This document shows positions 52,462 through 62,051 of a stretch of DNA of 64,000 nt, piece after piece. Position 1 is the first letter of the stretch. Each line of letters opens with the position of its first letter. Source of the DNA: Caulobacter mirabilis. Lineage in GTDB: Bacteria; Pseudomonadota; Alphaproteobacteria; Caulobacterales; Caulobacteraceae. The translations under genes were made by a program, and so were the position numbers. A model generated the notes under the pieces. That model worked only from the letters and a program-made list of their open reading frames with translations. It searched no databases and had not been told where the DNA came from. Where the stretch lies: NCBI RefSeq assembly GCF_002749615.1, contig NZ_CP024201.1, forward strand, positions 3,448,501-3,512,500. The letters run 5' to 3'.

Positions 52462-53544
52462 CTACGAGCCGCTCCGCGCCAGCGCCATCGATCGCGCCGG
52501 GACCTGGCGGTCGTCGCTTTCCGCCCCAGATGGGCGCGAAACCGGATAGGCGACAGTCCGATCCCACCCTTCGCGGAACTCTGAGGGACCCACTCCATAG
52601 GCCTTGGCGAACATCGCCGCGAACCGGCCTGGATTGGAAAATCGCCACTTGGCCGCGATCTCCGCCACCGAGGAGATTCGATCACGCTCCAGGTCGCGCC
52701 GGGCTCCCGCCAGCCGCAAGGCGCGCATATGCTCCATGGGCGACGCGCCGACGAAGCGCTGGAAGCCATATTGCAGCGCCCGCACGCCCACCCCGGCGGC
52801 GTCGGCGATGTCGTCCTGGCTCACGGCCTGGGTCAGGTTCGCGTTCATGTACTCGATCGCCCGCTTGACATACCGCGGCGCGATCAGAGCCGGCGGCCTG
52901 GCGAGCGCCTCGGTATGGTTGTGGCTCGTCGTGCGCAGCAGAAGGTCGACGACGGCGGTCTGGAGATTGTCGGTCAGCCCCAGCGCCGCCTCGGCCGCCC
53001 CAGGCAGTTGCGCGTTGCTGAGAGTCTGGATCAGGCCGATGAAGGTCGGCGTGACGACCGAAGCCAGCTCTCGCTCGGGCGAGAAGACGAAGGGCAGCCT
53101 GACCGGCCGCTCGAGCAGGCGCGCCAGGCGATCGTTGACCGCCTGCGCCTCGACATGGACGCCGTAGTGCCGGCTGTGTCCGATGACCTGCACGCGTTCA
53201 ACGGCGGTCGACCAGACGGCCGCCGCCTGCTGTCCGTTGACGGCGTAGCGACGCCCCCCCTCATCGATGATGAGCGAACCGTCCAGGCTGACGACGACGG
53301 CGTGACCTTCGTGCGGATAGTCGGGGACGATCGTCTGATCGCCGCTGTAGGCGATGTCGTAGGCGGTGACTCCGGACATCATGTTCAGGCTTCCGCTGAA
53401 GCCCAGCCGTCCGCGGGACTTGTGCTTGCACACCGTGAAGGCGCCGAACGTGTCGGCGAGACAGGCCGAGTATCGATCGACGTCTTCCGTCGACACCTCC
53501 CCGCTCCGCCCTTGAACGCCGCCTCTCACCGAGACGCTCGCCAT
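52462..53544 (-). CDS. AraC-family regulator
   Basis: A 360-residue AraC/XylS-type regulator. The N-terminal half (about 1-220) has the layout of the AraC-binding domain 2 group (IVPDYPHEGHAVVVSLDGSLIIDEGGRRY). The C-terminal DNA-binding domain has LTQAVSQDDIADAAGVGVRALQYGFQRFVGASPMEHMRALRL and ISSVAEIAAKWRFSNPGRFAAMFAKAYGVGPSEFREGW. I use the ATG at 53544; an ATG at 53559 in frame is possible. The gene for an unknown 386-residue protein ends 31 bases upstream on the same strand, so the two may form one operon. It is convergent with the EEP gene. Targets unknown. Confidence 0.88.
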   Translation of the reverse strand: MASVSVRGGVQGRSGEVSTEDVDRYSACLADTFGAFTVCKHKSRGRLGFSGSLNMMSGVTAYDIAYSGDQTIVPDYPHEGHAVVVSLDGSLIIDEGGRRYAVNGQQAAAVWSTAVERVQVIGHSRHYGVHVEAQAVNDRLARLLERPVRLPFVFSPERELASVVTPTFIGLIQTLSNAQLPGAAEAALGLTDNLQTAVVDLLLRTTSHNHTEALARPPALIAPRYVKRAIEYMNANLTQAVSQDDIADAAGVGVRALQYGFQRFVGASPMEHMRALRLAGARRDLERDRISSVAEIAAKWRFSNPGRFAAMFAKAYGVGPSEFREGWDRTVAYPVSRPSGAESDDRQVPARSMALARSGS

Positions 53545-53575
53545 ACGCTCTTCACGCATTCAGCGTCGTCGCCTT

Positions 53576-54736
53576 CTAGATCAGGAAAGACTCTTCGGAC
53601 TCGCCGTCGACGCCCTCGAGGTCGTCTTCGAAGTCCCGCAGGAGCTGCAGAAGCTCCTCCACCGTGATCGAAGGCGACCCGGCTGGCGGAAAGCGAAAGC
53701 GCCACTGGCTCGCCACGTGGGCGACCGAGCCGAGCTTGCGTCCAAGTCGGGCGAAGACGTCGGGCGCCGTCTTCATGAAGTGATGAAAGGGACCGGGCTG
53801 GCGCTTCTCGGTCAGAGCCAGGAAGGCCGCGTCGTAGGATCGCAGCATGTCGTCGACGTCACGACAGAGGTCGCTGATCTTGAAGCGCACCCGCCGAAGG
53901 GCGTCCGCAGCCGCGGCTGTCAGGTCGGCGGGCCGAGGCCCCCGGATGGACAGCACGTCCATCTCGGCCTGCATTTCCCGCACCTGCCGAAGGACGTCGC
54001 CCTGACGCCACTTGTAGTAGAGGACGCCCTTCCAGCAGAAGACCGTCTCTCCGAAGTCGCCGCCGCGCAGCTGCAGCGCCGCCCGCAGCGGCTCGAGAAG
54101 CTCGCCCGCGTCGCCGGAGATCAGCGCCAGGGCCAGGCGGGCGGCCTGGCCTTTGGTCTTGCTGAGCTGGTCCTTGAAAGCCAGTTGGATGAGCGGCGAA
54201 ATCTGCTCGGCGACATAGGTCTCCATCAGCATGACGTCGCCGCGGGAGATCGAGAAGTAGGCCAGGTCGGCCTCGAAGCCGTGACGTCGGAGGTGTTCGC
54301 GCAGCAGGAACGGATCGAGGGTCGGGACCTCGTCAAGCAGCTTGAGCAGCGCGACATCGCGCTGAACGACGGGGTCGGTCCGGTCGTCCCCGACGATGCC
54401 GGTCCAGCCGCGCTGACCGATGAGAACCGTCTGTCCGCCGAGCGACAGGTCCCGCCCAACGAAGGGAATGATGATCTTGGTGCCTTCGCGGCGCGGCGGA
54501 AGAAAGAGCAGCTGTTCGTCACCTTGAAGGCGCTGCTTGACGATCAGCGTCCGATTGAGATGACCGGTCTCGAAGAGCTTCGGATGCAGATCCCGCCCCT
54601 GCGCCTTGGCGGCATCGGTCGCAGCCAGCAGATTGAGCACGCGGCTGCTCGAACCTGATCGCTGGATGACAGCGAGACTTCGGAGCGGCGGGTCGCCACG
54701 ACCCGACCAGGGCTCGCCCGCTTGCTGGGACCGCAT
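53576..54736 (-). CDS. Unknown protein, 386 residues
   Basis: No family recognised. The protein is soluble, without signal peptide or membrane helix. The N-terminal 130 residues are mixed beta/alpha (HLNRTLIVKQRLQGDEQLLFLPPRREG, TKIIIPFVGRDLSLGGQTVLIGQRGW). The middle is helix-rich with LRREHLRRHGFEADLAYF-like segments near positions 54200-54300. The last 20 residues are strongly acidic (FEDDLEGVDGESEESFLI). It is upstream of, and co-oriented with, an AraC gene. Codon use is like its neighbours, so it looks resident rather than recently acquired. Confidence 0.75.
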   Translation of the reverse strand: MRSQQAGEPWSGRGDPPLRSLAVIQRSGSSSRVLNLLAATDAAKAQGRDLHPKLFETGHLNRTLIVKQRLQGDEQLLFLPPRREGTKIIIPFVGRDLSLGGQTVLIGQRGWTGIVGDDRTDPVVQRDVALLKLLDEVPTLDPFLLREHLRRHGFEADLAYFSISRGDVMLMETYVAEQISPLIQLAFKDQLSKTKGQAARLALALISGDAGELLEPLRAALQLRGGDFGETVFCWKGVLYYKWRQGDVLRQVREMQAEMDVLSIRGPRPADLTAAAADALRRVRFKISDLCRDVDDMLRSYDAAFLALTEKRQPGPFHHFMKTAPDVFARLGRKLGSVAHVASQWRFRFPPAGSPSITVEELLQLLRDFEDDLEGVDGESEESFLI

Positions 54737-55166
54737 GACTTGATCTCGCTGGTCAACAACGACTCCGCGCCTTGGCGGCGTCGCTGGGCTTCAACTGGCT
54801 GAACTCGGACGCAGGACCAGTCACCCCAACTCGGGAACGACCTGGCTTAGACACCTCGGGCGACACGGCGCTCCCCTGTAGCGAGAGGTTTGCCTGTGCG
54901 CCTGCCACACACGGCGCATGCTTCCGCAACGGAAGCGTCCGCCTCGCTCAAATCAACAACAGTTATGACCACCGAGTTACAGATTTTATACAGTTAAAAC
55001 ATCAATCCTAAGGGTGACGAGATACGAAAATCTAGGACAGTATACGAAACCTGCTCGTGAAAATTGATCCACGCGAAGCCACGTTAGCTAGTGGTTAGGT
55101 TAGATTCTGCAGCACACAACGCATTGGCGATCGCTCTTACCAGGTCGCGAACCACCACAAGGTGTA
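54737..55166. other. Long AT-richer intergenic region, promoter for the chemoreceptor
   Basis: A 430-base gap between divergent genes. From about 54940 to 55110 it is clearly AT-richer than its surroundings and contains CAGTTA three times (54959-54964, then as AGTTACAG, and 54990-54995). A 79-residue open frame at 54772-55011 has no start signal or domain and is probably not a gene. The region likely holds the promoter and control sites of the chemoreceptor gene at 55167. Confidence 0.5.
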
Positions 55167-56621
55167 ATGATGGGCTTGCTGATCAACCGGCGCGGGACAA
55201 CTCGAGCTGCTGAGCAACTGCATGAGTTCCAGGCGATCGTGGCCGCTATCAGTCGCTCTCAGGCGATGATCGAGTTCAACCTGGATGGCGTGATCCTTGC
55301 GGCCAACGAGAACTTCCTTTCGACAGTGGGCTATTCGTCCGCCGAGGTCGTCGGCCGCCATCACAGCCTCTTCGTGGATCCCGAGATCAGTCAGAGCCGT
55401 GAGTATCGGGAGTTCTGGGCGCGCCTGAACAAGGGCGAGTTCCTCGCCGACAAGTTCCAGCGGATCGCCAAGGGCGGCGCCAGGATCTGGATCCAAGGCG
55501 CCTACAACCCGATCTTCGACACGGCCGGCCGCCCTTGTAAGATCGTCAAGTTCGCCATCGACATCACCCAGGTCGAGCTTGAGCGAACGCGAACCGAAGC
55601 CGAACGCCGGGCCGCGGCGGCCGAGCAGGACGAGGTCGTCGCCGCCCTCGCCGACAGCCTTCGGCGGCTCGCTCATGGCGACCTGACCACTCAGGTCGCC
55701 GCACGGTTCGACGGGCGCTATCAACAGATCAAGGACGACTTCAACCTGGCCGTGGACAGCGTCTGCGAAGTCGTCCGCCTTATCGGGGCTTCAACCAAGG
55801 ACCTCCAGAACGGCTCGCAGGAGATCGCCGCAGCGTCGGAAGATCTCTCCAGGCGCACCGAGCAGCAGGCGTCGAGCCTCGAACAAGCCGCCGGCTCGCT
55901 CGACGCCATCACCGCGATCGTCGGGCAGAGCGCATCGGACGCCCAGGAAGCCTCGTCGGCGGCCTCGGCCGCCAGAACCCAGGCCGAGCGTTCTGGTGTC
56001 GTAATGGGCGACGCGGTCGCGGCGATGACGGAGATCGAGCGCAGTTCGGGCAAGATCACCCAGATCATCGGCGTGATCGACGAGATCGCCTTCCAGACCA
56101 ACCTGCTGGCTTTGAACGCGGGCGTCGAGGCGGCCCGGGCCGGCGACGCCGGCAAGGGCTTCGCCGTCGTCGCTCAGGAGGTCCGTGGGCTGGCGCAGCG
56201 GTCGGCCGAAGCCGCCAAGGAGATCAAGGCCCTGATCGCCGCCTCATCCGCACAGGTCGAGCGCGGCGTCCGGCTGGTCGGCGACACAGGACAGGCCCTC
56301 AGCGGCATCGTCGCCAAGGTCACCGAGATCGACGCCCTCATTTCCGGCATCGCCCAGTCCGCCCAGGAACAGGCCGTCGGCCTCAGCCAGGTCAACATCG
56401 CCGTCAACCAGATGGATCAGGCCATCCAGCGGAACGCGGCGATGATGCAGCAGACCACCGTCGCGGCCGCCAACCTCAGGCTTGGCGCGGACGACCTGAC
56501 GGGTCTGGTGGCCCGCTTCCGCACTCAGGAACGCGCCTCTCATCACCGCCTGGCCGACCCGTCGGCAGACCCTGTCGACGTACTGCGCACCACCTTGAGC
56601 GCCCTCGCGCGGACGGCCTGA
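55167..56621 (+). CDS. Soluble PAS methyl-accepting chemotaxis protein
   Basis: A 484-residue cytoplasmic chemoreceptor with no membrane segment. A PAS domain occupies about 20-133 ([38 protein letters not shown] in parts, ending FAIDITQVE). A HAMP-like linker with [16 protein letters not shown] follows, then the MCP signalling domain (about 230-450) with the hairpin tip [48 protein letters not shown] in parts. PAS-containing soluble receptors usually sense redox or oxygen. The start has AAGG 4-7 bases before ATG. No che operon nearby. Confidence 0.92.
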   Translation: MMGLLINRRGTTRAAEQLHEFQAIVAAISRSQAMIEFNLDGVILAANENFLSTVGYSSAEVVGRHHSLFVDPEISQSREYREFWARLNKGEFLADKFQRIAKGGARIWIQGAYNPIFDTAGRPCKIVKFAIDITQVELERTRTEAERRAAAAEQDEVVAALADSLRRLAHGDLTTQVAARFDGRYQQIKDDFNLAVDSVCEVVRLIGASTKDLQNGSQEIAAASEDLSRRTEQQASSLEQAAGSLDAITAIVGQSASDAQEASSAASAARTQAERSGVVMGDAVAAMTEIERSSGKITQIIGVIDEIAFQTNLLALNAGVEAARAGDAGKGFAVVAQEVRGLAQRSAEAAKEIKALIAASSAQVERGVRLVGDTGQALSGIVAKVTEIDALISGIAQSAQEQAVGLSQVNIAVNQMDQAIQRNAAMMQQTTVAAANLRLGADDLTGLVARFRTQERASHHRLADPSADPVDVLRTTLSALARTA

Positions 56622-56660
56622 CCGCCAGCGTCCGCCGCCAAGGCCCGGAAACCCGCCCCA

Positions 56661-56677
56661 GACCCGAACCTCGGGTC
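56661..56677 (+). terminator. Short hairpin between chemoreceptor and hybrid kinase genes
   Basis: GACCCGA-ACC-TCGGGTC is a perfect 7-base stem with a 3-base loop, 40 bases after the chemoreceptor stop. No U tract; a weak or partial terminator. Confidence 0.45.
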
Positions 56678-56741
56678 GGAGCCGCCCCCCGCTCGGCGAC
56701 CTGCGGCCGCTCCACGTGGCCGCCTCGCCAAGGAGTCCTCC

Positions 56742-58517
56742 GTGAAGTCATTGTCGATCAAGGCGCACGCGCCGCGCCTCACCCGGGGCTGGCTGAACGA
56801 CGGCGTCAACGATCTGCGCCGGCGCAGCATCCCGATCCTGGTCGCGCGTTTCGCCGCGGCCGGGCTGGGCGCAGCCGTGCTCGCCCATGCCGAAGGCGGC
56901 CTGATCGCGGTCGGCTGGACCACGGCCCTGATCGTGGCCGAGATCTGGACCTGGCTCAGCTGCTTTCCCCGTCAGGCGCCTCGCCCTCTGCCGCGACGCG
57001 GACTGATCGGGTACGTCTGCTCCATCGCCTGGATGACCTTCGTCTGGACCATACTGGCGCTCCTGCTGTGGAACCCGGGCGCCCACGCCCTTCAGCTCGC
57101 CGTCTTCTGCCTGCTGACCGGCCAGATGGCCCACGCCCAGGCCTTCAGCGCTCGCTCGCGGCTGATGCTGCTGATGGTCGGCGGCATGCCGGCGGCGATG
57201 CTGCTCGCGCTGTGCCTGGTCGGGACCGACCTCCCGCTTGCAGAGCGCGCCATCGTCACCATCGCGACGGTGGTGATGATCGCCTACTTCCTGCGCGCCT
57301 CCCAGGCGACGCGCCGCCAATCGGAAGCCCTCGAGGCGTCACGCGCCGAAGCGGTGGCCGCCAGCGATGCCAAAACGGCCTTTCTGGCCCTCATGAGCCA
57401 TGAACTGCGTACGCCGATGACGGGTGTCCTCGGCATGGCCAAGGCGCTGGAATCCGGCCCGCTCAATCAGCATCAGCGCCATCAGCTCGGCATCCTGCTG
57501 CAGTCGGGCGAAGGCCTGCTGGCCCACCTCAACGACATCCTGGATATCTCCAAGGTCGAGGCCGGCCGGCTTCAGCTCGAAGCCGTGCCGTTCAACCTCG
57601 TCGACAAGATCAACCGCGTGCGCGAGGTCTGGTCCCAGATCGCCGAAAGCAAGCAGGTCGGCCTGACATTCACGCTGGAGCCGCCGCAACCGCCCTGGCT
57701 CATCGGCGACCCGACCCGCATTCGCCAGATCATGATCAACCTGGTCTCGAACGCATTGAAGTTCACCGACACTGGGGAAGTCGTGGTCGCCGTTACGGTG
57801 AGCCCGATCGGCGCGACCCACGCCAAGGTCGTCATCGCGGTGCGCGACACCGGCATCGGCATCGCCCCGGAGCAGCAGCGGCGCCTCTTCGAGCCCTTCA
57901 CCCAGGCGGATGTCTCCGTGACCCGACGGTTCGGCGGCTCTGGCTTGGGCCTGAGCATCTGCCGCAGCCTGGCCGAAGCGATGGATGGCGAGGTCGATCT
58001 GGTCAGCGTGCTCGGCGAAGGCTCCACCTTCACCCTGCGCCTGACGCTTCCGCTGGCCGCGGATCAGGAGCCGGCCCCGGCGGCCCCGGCGGCCCGCAGC
58101 ATCGCCGGTCTGCGCGTCCTGGTCGTTGACGACAACGCCGTCAACCGTCTGGTCGTCGAGACGCTGCTGAACGCGCTGGACTGCGAGACCAGGGCCGAGA
58201 GCGACGGCTTGGCGGCGCTCCAGGCCCTGGAGGCCGAGGAGTTCGACGCGGTCCTCATGGACATCCACATGCCTGGCATGGGCGGGACGGAAGCCCTGCA
58301 GGCGATCCGCGCGGGCGCCGGCGGCCCGGCCCGCGACATTCCAGTGATCGCGCTGACGGCGGACATCCTTGAGGGCGCGGCCGAGAAACTTCTTCGCGCC
58401 GGCTTCGACGCCGTCCAACCCAAGCCCGTCGCCATCGACACGCTCGCCGTCTGCCTGGCCGATCTTTCCGAAGCCCGGATCCGGCGCTACCTCAGGGGCC
58501 CCATTCCCCTGGAATAG
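56742..58517 (+). CDS. Hybrid sensor histidine kinase/response regulator
   Basis: A 591-residue membrane kinase, GTG start. About five or six hydrophobic segments lie between residues 30 and 185, forming a membrane sensor. HisKA: FLALMSHELRTPMTGVLGMA with His220. ATPase: NLVSNALKFT, RDTGIGI and FGGSGLGLSICR. The receiver (about 457-570) has VVDDN, phospho-acceptor Asp507 (VLMDIHMPG) and Lys in QPKPVAID. No phosphotransfer domain is attached, so a separate Hpt protein is needed. It follows the chemoreceptor by 120 bases. Signal unknown. Confidence 0.92.
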   Translation: MKSLSIKAHAPRLTRGWLNDGVNDLRRRSIPILVARFAAAGLGAAVLAHAEGGLIAVGWTTALIVAEIWTWLSCFPRQAPRPLPRRGLIGYVCSIAWMTFVWTILALLLWNPGAHALQLAVFCLLTGQMAHAQAFSARSRLMLLMVGGMPAAMLLALCLVGTDLPLAERAIVTIATVVMIAYFLRASQATRRQSEALEASRAEAVAASDAKTAFLALMSHELRTPMTGVLGMAKALESGPLNQHQRHQLGILLQSGEGLLAHLNDILDISKVEAGRLQLEAVPFNLVDKINRVREVWSQIAESKQVGLTFTLEPPQPPWLIGDPTRIRQIMINLVSNALKFTDTGEVVVAVTVSPIGATHAKVVIAVRDTGIGIAPEQQRRLFEPFTQADVSVTRRFGGSGLGLSICRSLAEAMDGEVDLVSVLGEGSTFTLRLTLPLAADQEPAPAAPAARSIAGLRVLVVDDNAVNRLVVETLLNALDCETRAESDGLAALQALEAEEFDAVLMDIHMPGMGGTEALQAIRAGAGGPARDIPVIALTADILEGAAEKLLRAGFDAVQPKPVAIDTLAVCLADLSEARIRRYLRGPIPLE

Positions 58518-58529
58518 CGGCGACGGCTT

Positions 58530-58727
58530 TCACCGCCACCGCTTGCGGAACCCGCAATGGACGCAGGTCACGTACCCTCGGCGGCTCTTGCTGTTGGTGA
58601 ACTCGTGCCCATTGTTGAACAGGCACTGGAGGAACGCCCAGAGATTGAACTTCACAACATTCTCCTCGGCGTCGACGCCGATTGAAGCGCTGACTGTGCA
58701 CTCGACGCCAGGTCGCCGGATTTGCAT
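58530..58727 (-). CDS. Small zinc-ribbon-like protein
   Basis: A 65-residue protein with the C-terminal part GHEFTNSKSRRGYVTCVHCGFRKRWR. CVHC is a possible zinc knuckle half, and Cys10, Cys35 and the His could supply more ligands. Highly basic. Not recognised. It is convergent with the hybrid kinase gene, 12 bases away, and the short non-overlapping position and composition make it plausible, but there is no ribosome-binding site of note. Confidence 0.5.
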   Translation of the reverse strand: MQIRRPGVECTVSASIGVDAEENVVKFNLWAFLQCLFNNGHEFTNSKSRRGYVTCVHCGFRKRWR

Positions 58728-58755
58728 TTGATGAGCCGCGCCGCCCTGGCCGCCA

Positions 58756-59217
58756 TCAATCTGCCCGGCCGCCGACGACGCGCAGCATGGCGCCCGGTTC
58801 GGACATCTCGGTCATGATGATTTCGACGAACCGCAGCAGATAGCCGTCCGGATCCTGCACCAGGAGCTCGACCTGCCCGTGGTGCAGATCCCCGTCGCGA
58901 TACCAAGACCGCTGCGGCCCGCCGAAGGGCGGCACGCCGGCCGCCTTGAGGCTCTCATGGATCGGCTCGACGGCGTCGACCTCGATCTGCAGGTTCATGC
59001 CGCGACCGAACGGACGCTCCATCGGCGCGACTTCCCAACTGTCAGCGTCGCGTTGTTCGAGCATGAGCTGGACCGGGCCGCGCTCCAGGTAGGCGAACCG
59101 ATCCTCCGGCCGCTCGAAGCGGACGCGGAAACCGAGCAGGTCGCAGTAGAAGCGCACGCTCCGCGCGATGTCGGTGCAGAGCAGTTCGGGCACGAGCGCG
59201 GCCCAATCTCGGTGCAT
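58756..59217 (-). CDS. Glyoxalase/bleomycin-resistance (VOC) protein
   Basis: A 153-residue vicinal-oxygen-chelate protein. ATG at 59217 follows GGGGAGG. The fold signature is visible: VPELLCTDIARSVRFYCDLLGFRVRFERPEDRFAYLERGPVQLMLEQ, NLQIEVDAVEPIHESLKAAGV and VELLVQDPDGYLLRFVE with the closing Glu. Such proteins bind metals or drugs and include resistance proteins and dioxygenases. No partner gene nearby. Function not specified by sequence. Confidence 0.85.
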   Translation of the reverse strand: MHRDWAALVPELLCTDIARSVRFYCDLLGFRVRFERPEDRFAYLERGPVQLMLEQRDADSWEVAPMERPFGRGMNLQIEVDAVEPIHESLKAAGVPPFGGPQRSWYRDGDLHHGQVELLVQDPDGYLLRFVEIIMTEMSEPGAMLRVVGGRAD

Positions 59218-59599
59218 GCCGCCTCCCCGGAGCGGTTGGGACAACGTCCGCGACCTTCGAGCCGACTTTGATGTCCTCGAAGAACCTCACGACGATTCTC
59301 CATAGTCGATAAAACTCATGCCACCCCATGAACAAGTGTGAATTCAACCCCACACATTTTTCCGGTGTGCAGAAATATTCTCAACGCTCCTAATTTTGCA
59401 TAACAAAGCTATGCCTTTTCATCGAAACACGTTCGAACTCTGCACGATAGACGCACCCACTATACAGAAAACGCAAAAAACACCTCCTAGGAGACCATTG
59501 TCGACAGCGGGGATGAAACAGCCGCCCAGGACGGATCGCTGTCACAGCCGGCGTCTAGAATCGGGTGAAGGTTCCATATCCTCCAGCCCTCACGCCGCC
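59218..59599. other. Divergent intergenic region before phospholipase C
   Basis: A 382-base gap between the VOC gene and the phospholipase C gene. Its part from about 59290 to 59490 is AT-richer and holds GCATA-N7-TATGC at 59398-59414, an imperfect operator-like repeat. Upstream in-frame methionines at 59396, 59411 and 59513 lie here but give a basic, unlikely N terminus. No Pho box (CTGTCAT repeats) is seen. Confidence 0.5.
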
Positions 59600-61615
59600 A
59601 TGCCCCAGCTCCATCGCCGCAGCCTGATCACGAGCCTGGCGCTCTCCGCCATCTCCCCCGCCGTCGCCAAGGCCTGGAGCATCGGTCCGAGGGTGTGCAG
59701 GGGCTCGCTCGAGGATGTCGAGCATGTCGTGATCCTGATGCAGGAGAACCGCTCCTTCGATCACTACTTCGGCGCCATGGCCGGCGTCCGGGGCTTTTCG
59801 GACCCGCATCCGGCGCCGGCCCCCGCGGTCGAGGGCCGCGAACGCAACGTGCTGCTGCAGTATCGGGGCGGAAGACGCACGCCCCGCTGGCTGGCCCCCT
59901 TCCCGCTCGGAGCCCGCCAGACATTCGCCCACATGCGCGTCGAGGGAACGCCGCACAGCTGGCCCGACGCCCAGGCGGCCTGGGACGAAGGGCGCATGGG
60001 GCGGTGGCCGGAGGCCAAGCGGGCCCATTCCATGGGGTACTACGATCGCGAGGACATCCCCTTCCAGTACGCCCTGGCCGATGCGTTCACACTCTGCGAC
60101 GCCTATTTCTGCTCGCTGCAGACCGGCACCAACCCGAACCGCGTGATGATGTGGTCAGGCTCGATCGACGGCGCGGGACAGGCCGGCGGGCCCTGCATCG
60201 GCAACTCCCATGACTCGCTTCCCGCCAGGGGCAGCCGTCAGGAACCCTATCGCTGGACGACCTATGTCGAGCGCCTCCAGGCCGCGGGCGTCGACTGGCG
60301 CATCTACCAGGACATGGCCGACAACTTCACCGACAATCCCCTCGTCGGCTTCGAGGCCTTCCAGCGGGCCGCCGCCGGCGCGCCCGGATCAAACCCCGCG
60401 TTGGTCGAGCGCGGCCTGACCACGCGCACGCTCGGAGCGCTGAAGGAGGACGTGCTGCGCGGTCGCCTGCCGCAGGTCTCCTACGTGATCGCCACGGCGG
60501 CCGGCTCCGAGCATCCGATACCGTCCAGCCCGGCCCAGGGCGCGGCCTACACCGCCCAGGTCCTCGACGCCCTGACCGCCGATCCGGACGTCTGGGCCCG
60601 CACGGTGCTGCTGGTGAACTTCGACGAGAACGACGGCTTCTTCGACCATGTGCCGCCGCCGGCCCCGCCTTCCCTCGACGCCGACGGACGACCGCGCGGC
60701 GGATCGACCGTCGATCTCGCGGGCGAGTATCATCTCCGCCCCAGCCCCGCCGACGCCGGGCTCGACAAGCCGCGTTATCGCGGCCGGCCTTATGGTCTCG
60801 GACCCCGGGTGCCGATGTATGTGATATCGCCCTGGAGCCGCGGCGGCCGCGTCAGCTCGGAGGTGTTCGACCACACCTCGGTGATCCGCTTCCTGGAGCG
60901 GCGGTTCGGCGTGCTGGAGCCCAACATCTCGCCTTGGCGGCGTGCGGTCTGCGGCGACCTGACCGCCTGTTTCGACTTCAGCGGCGCGGATCCCGAGCCC
61001 CCGATGCTGCCGTCGCCGTCCGAGGACGCCGACCGCGCGGCGGCCCTGGGATGGAGGACCACCCCGCCGGCGCCCGCGACGCCGCGCGCGCCGGCGCAGG
61101 CCGACGGTTTCCGGCCCGCCTGCCCCAGCCCCTACGCCCTGGAGAGCGACATCGCGGTCGACGGGCAGGGCCGCGCGCGGCTGACCCTGACCAACGCAGG
61201 GGCGCGAGCGGCCGTCTTCCACGTCTATGACCGCCGCGACCTGGAGGCGGGACCGCGCCGCTACACGATCGAGGGCGGCCGCACGCTGTCGGACGCCTGG
61301 GCGGCCGGGGACGGGCTCGATCTGCAGGTGATGGGGCCGGACGGCTTTCATCGGCGGTTTGAGCGTGCGGGAAGTGATGCCGGGCCTGAGGCCGCGCTGG
61401 CCTGGAGCCGCGAGGGCCTGGTGCTGAACCTGATCGGCGCGGGGGAGATGCGGGTCGTCTCCGGCGAGACGGAGCGGGTCGTCACGGCCGATGGCGCGGT
61501 GCGCCTGGTGCTGGATTGGGTCGACGGCAACCAGCGCTATGACCTGACGATCGCCGGCCGTGGCTGGCGGCGGGAGTTGGCGGGTCGGCTGATGTCGGGG
61601 GCCGGCGCGCTCTAG
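59600..61615 (+). CDS. plcN: Phosphocholine-type phospholipase C, Tat-exported
   Basis: A 671-residue phosphoesterase-family phospholipase C. From the ATG at 59600 the sequence is MPQLHRRSLITSLALSAISPAVAKA, a twin-arginine signal. The catalytic domain shows VEHVVILMQENRSFDHYFGAMAGVRGF, YDREDIPFQYALADAFTLCDAYFCS, TGTNPNRVMMWSG, FDENDGFFDHVPPP and LGPRVPMYVISPWSRGG. The C-terminal part (about 510-665) is the phospholipase C C-terminal domain (SPYALESDIAVDG, YDLTIAGRGWRRELAGRL). It releases phosphocholine-type head groups from lipids. Closest in layout to PlcN/PlcH; the symbol is by family. Not adjacent to other lipid genes. Confidence 0.9.
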   Translation: MPQLHRRSLITSLALSAISPAVAKAWSIGPRVCRGSLEDVEHVVILMQENRSFDHYFGAMAGVRGFSDPHPAPAPAVEGRERNVLLQYRGGRRTPRWLAPFPLGARQTFAHMRVEGTPHSWPDAQAAWDEGRMGRWPEAKRAHSMGYYDREDIPFQYALADAFTLCDAYFCSLQTGTNPNRVMMWSGSIDGAGQAGGPCIGNSHDSLPARGSRQEPYRWTTYVERLQAAGVDWRIYQDMADNFTDNPLVGFEAFQRAAAGAPGSNPALVERGLTTRTLGALKEDVLRGRLPQVSYVIATAAGSEHPIPSSPAQGAAYTAQVLDALTADPDVWARTVLLVNFDENDGFFDHVPPPAPPSLDADGRPRGGSTVDLAGEYHLRPSPADAGLDKPRYRGRPYGLGPRVPMYVISPWSRGGRVSSEVFDHTSVIRFLERRFGVLEPNISPWRRAVCGDLTACFDFSGADPEPPMLPSPSEDADRAAALGWRTTPPAPATPRAPAQADGFRPACPSPYALESDIAVDGQGRARLTLTNAGARAAVFHVYDRRDLEAGPRRYTIEGGRTLSDAWAAGDGLDLQVMGPDGFHRRFERAGSDAGPEAALAWSREGLVLNLIGAGEMRVVSGETERVVTADGAVRLVLDWVDGNQRYDLTIAGRGWRRELAGRLMSGAGAL

Positions 61616-61716
61616 TCGTGCCGGCGTGCGTGCGCGTCTGGTGATGATTGTGAAACGGGGATAGGCCCGCGGCTTTTGGCCTGCGGGCTGAGTGTGTGTG
61701 TTGTGATTTGGGGTGT

Positions 61717-61793
<77 letters not shown>

Positions 61794-61863
61794 GCCGTGG
61801 GGTATCGTTGGGAAGGGTCAGGCTGGCTCTGTGTTGATCAGAGGAGACATCCCTTCGGCGGAC

Positions 61864-61978
61864 CTGGCGGCGACCTACTCTCCCGCGCCTTAAGACGAAG
61901 TACCATTGGCCCTGGGGGACTTAACGACCGAGTTCGGAATGGGATCGGGTGGGGAACCCCCGGCATAGCCACCAGGTC
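61864..61978 (-). rRNA. rrf: 5S ribosomal RNA
   Basis: About 115 bases on the minus strand. The internal blocks CCCGATCCCATTCCGAACTC and GCGGGAGAGTAGGTCGCCGC (reverse complement of the given strand) are standard for alphaproteobacterial 5S rRNA. The 5' GACCTGGTGG and 3' CCGCCAGG ends pair. Exact ends are uncertain by a few bases. Confidence 0.95.
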
Positions 61979-62051
61979 GGCGGAAGGGATGTTTAAGAAG
62001 ACATCGATTGTCGGACGTATGATGTATTGGTGCGCATGATCATGAGTTCAA
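61979..62051. other. 5S-23S spacer
   Basis: A 73-base spacer between 23S and 5S rRNA without a tRNA or other feature visible. It should contain the processing stem of the 23S end. Confidence 0.6.

Noticed and set aside
54772..55011. 79-codon open frame in the long intergenic region
   Set aside because: No start signal, no domain, and composition unlike neighbouring genes.
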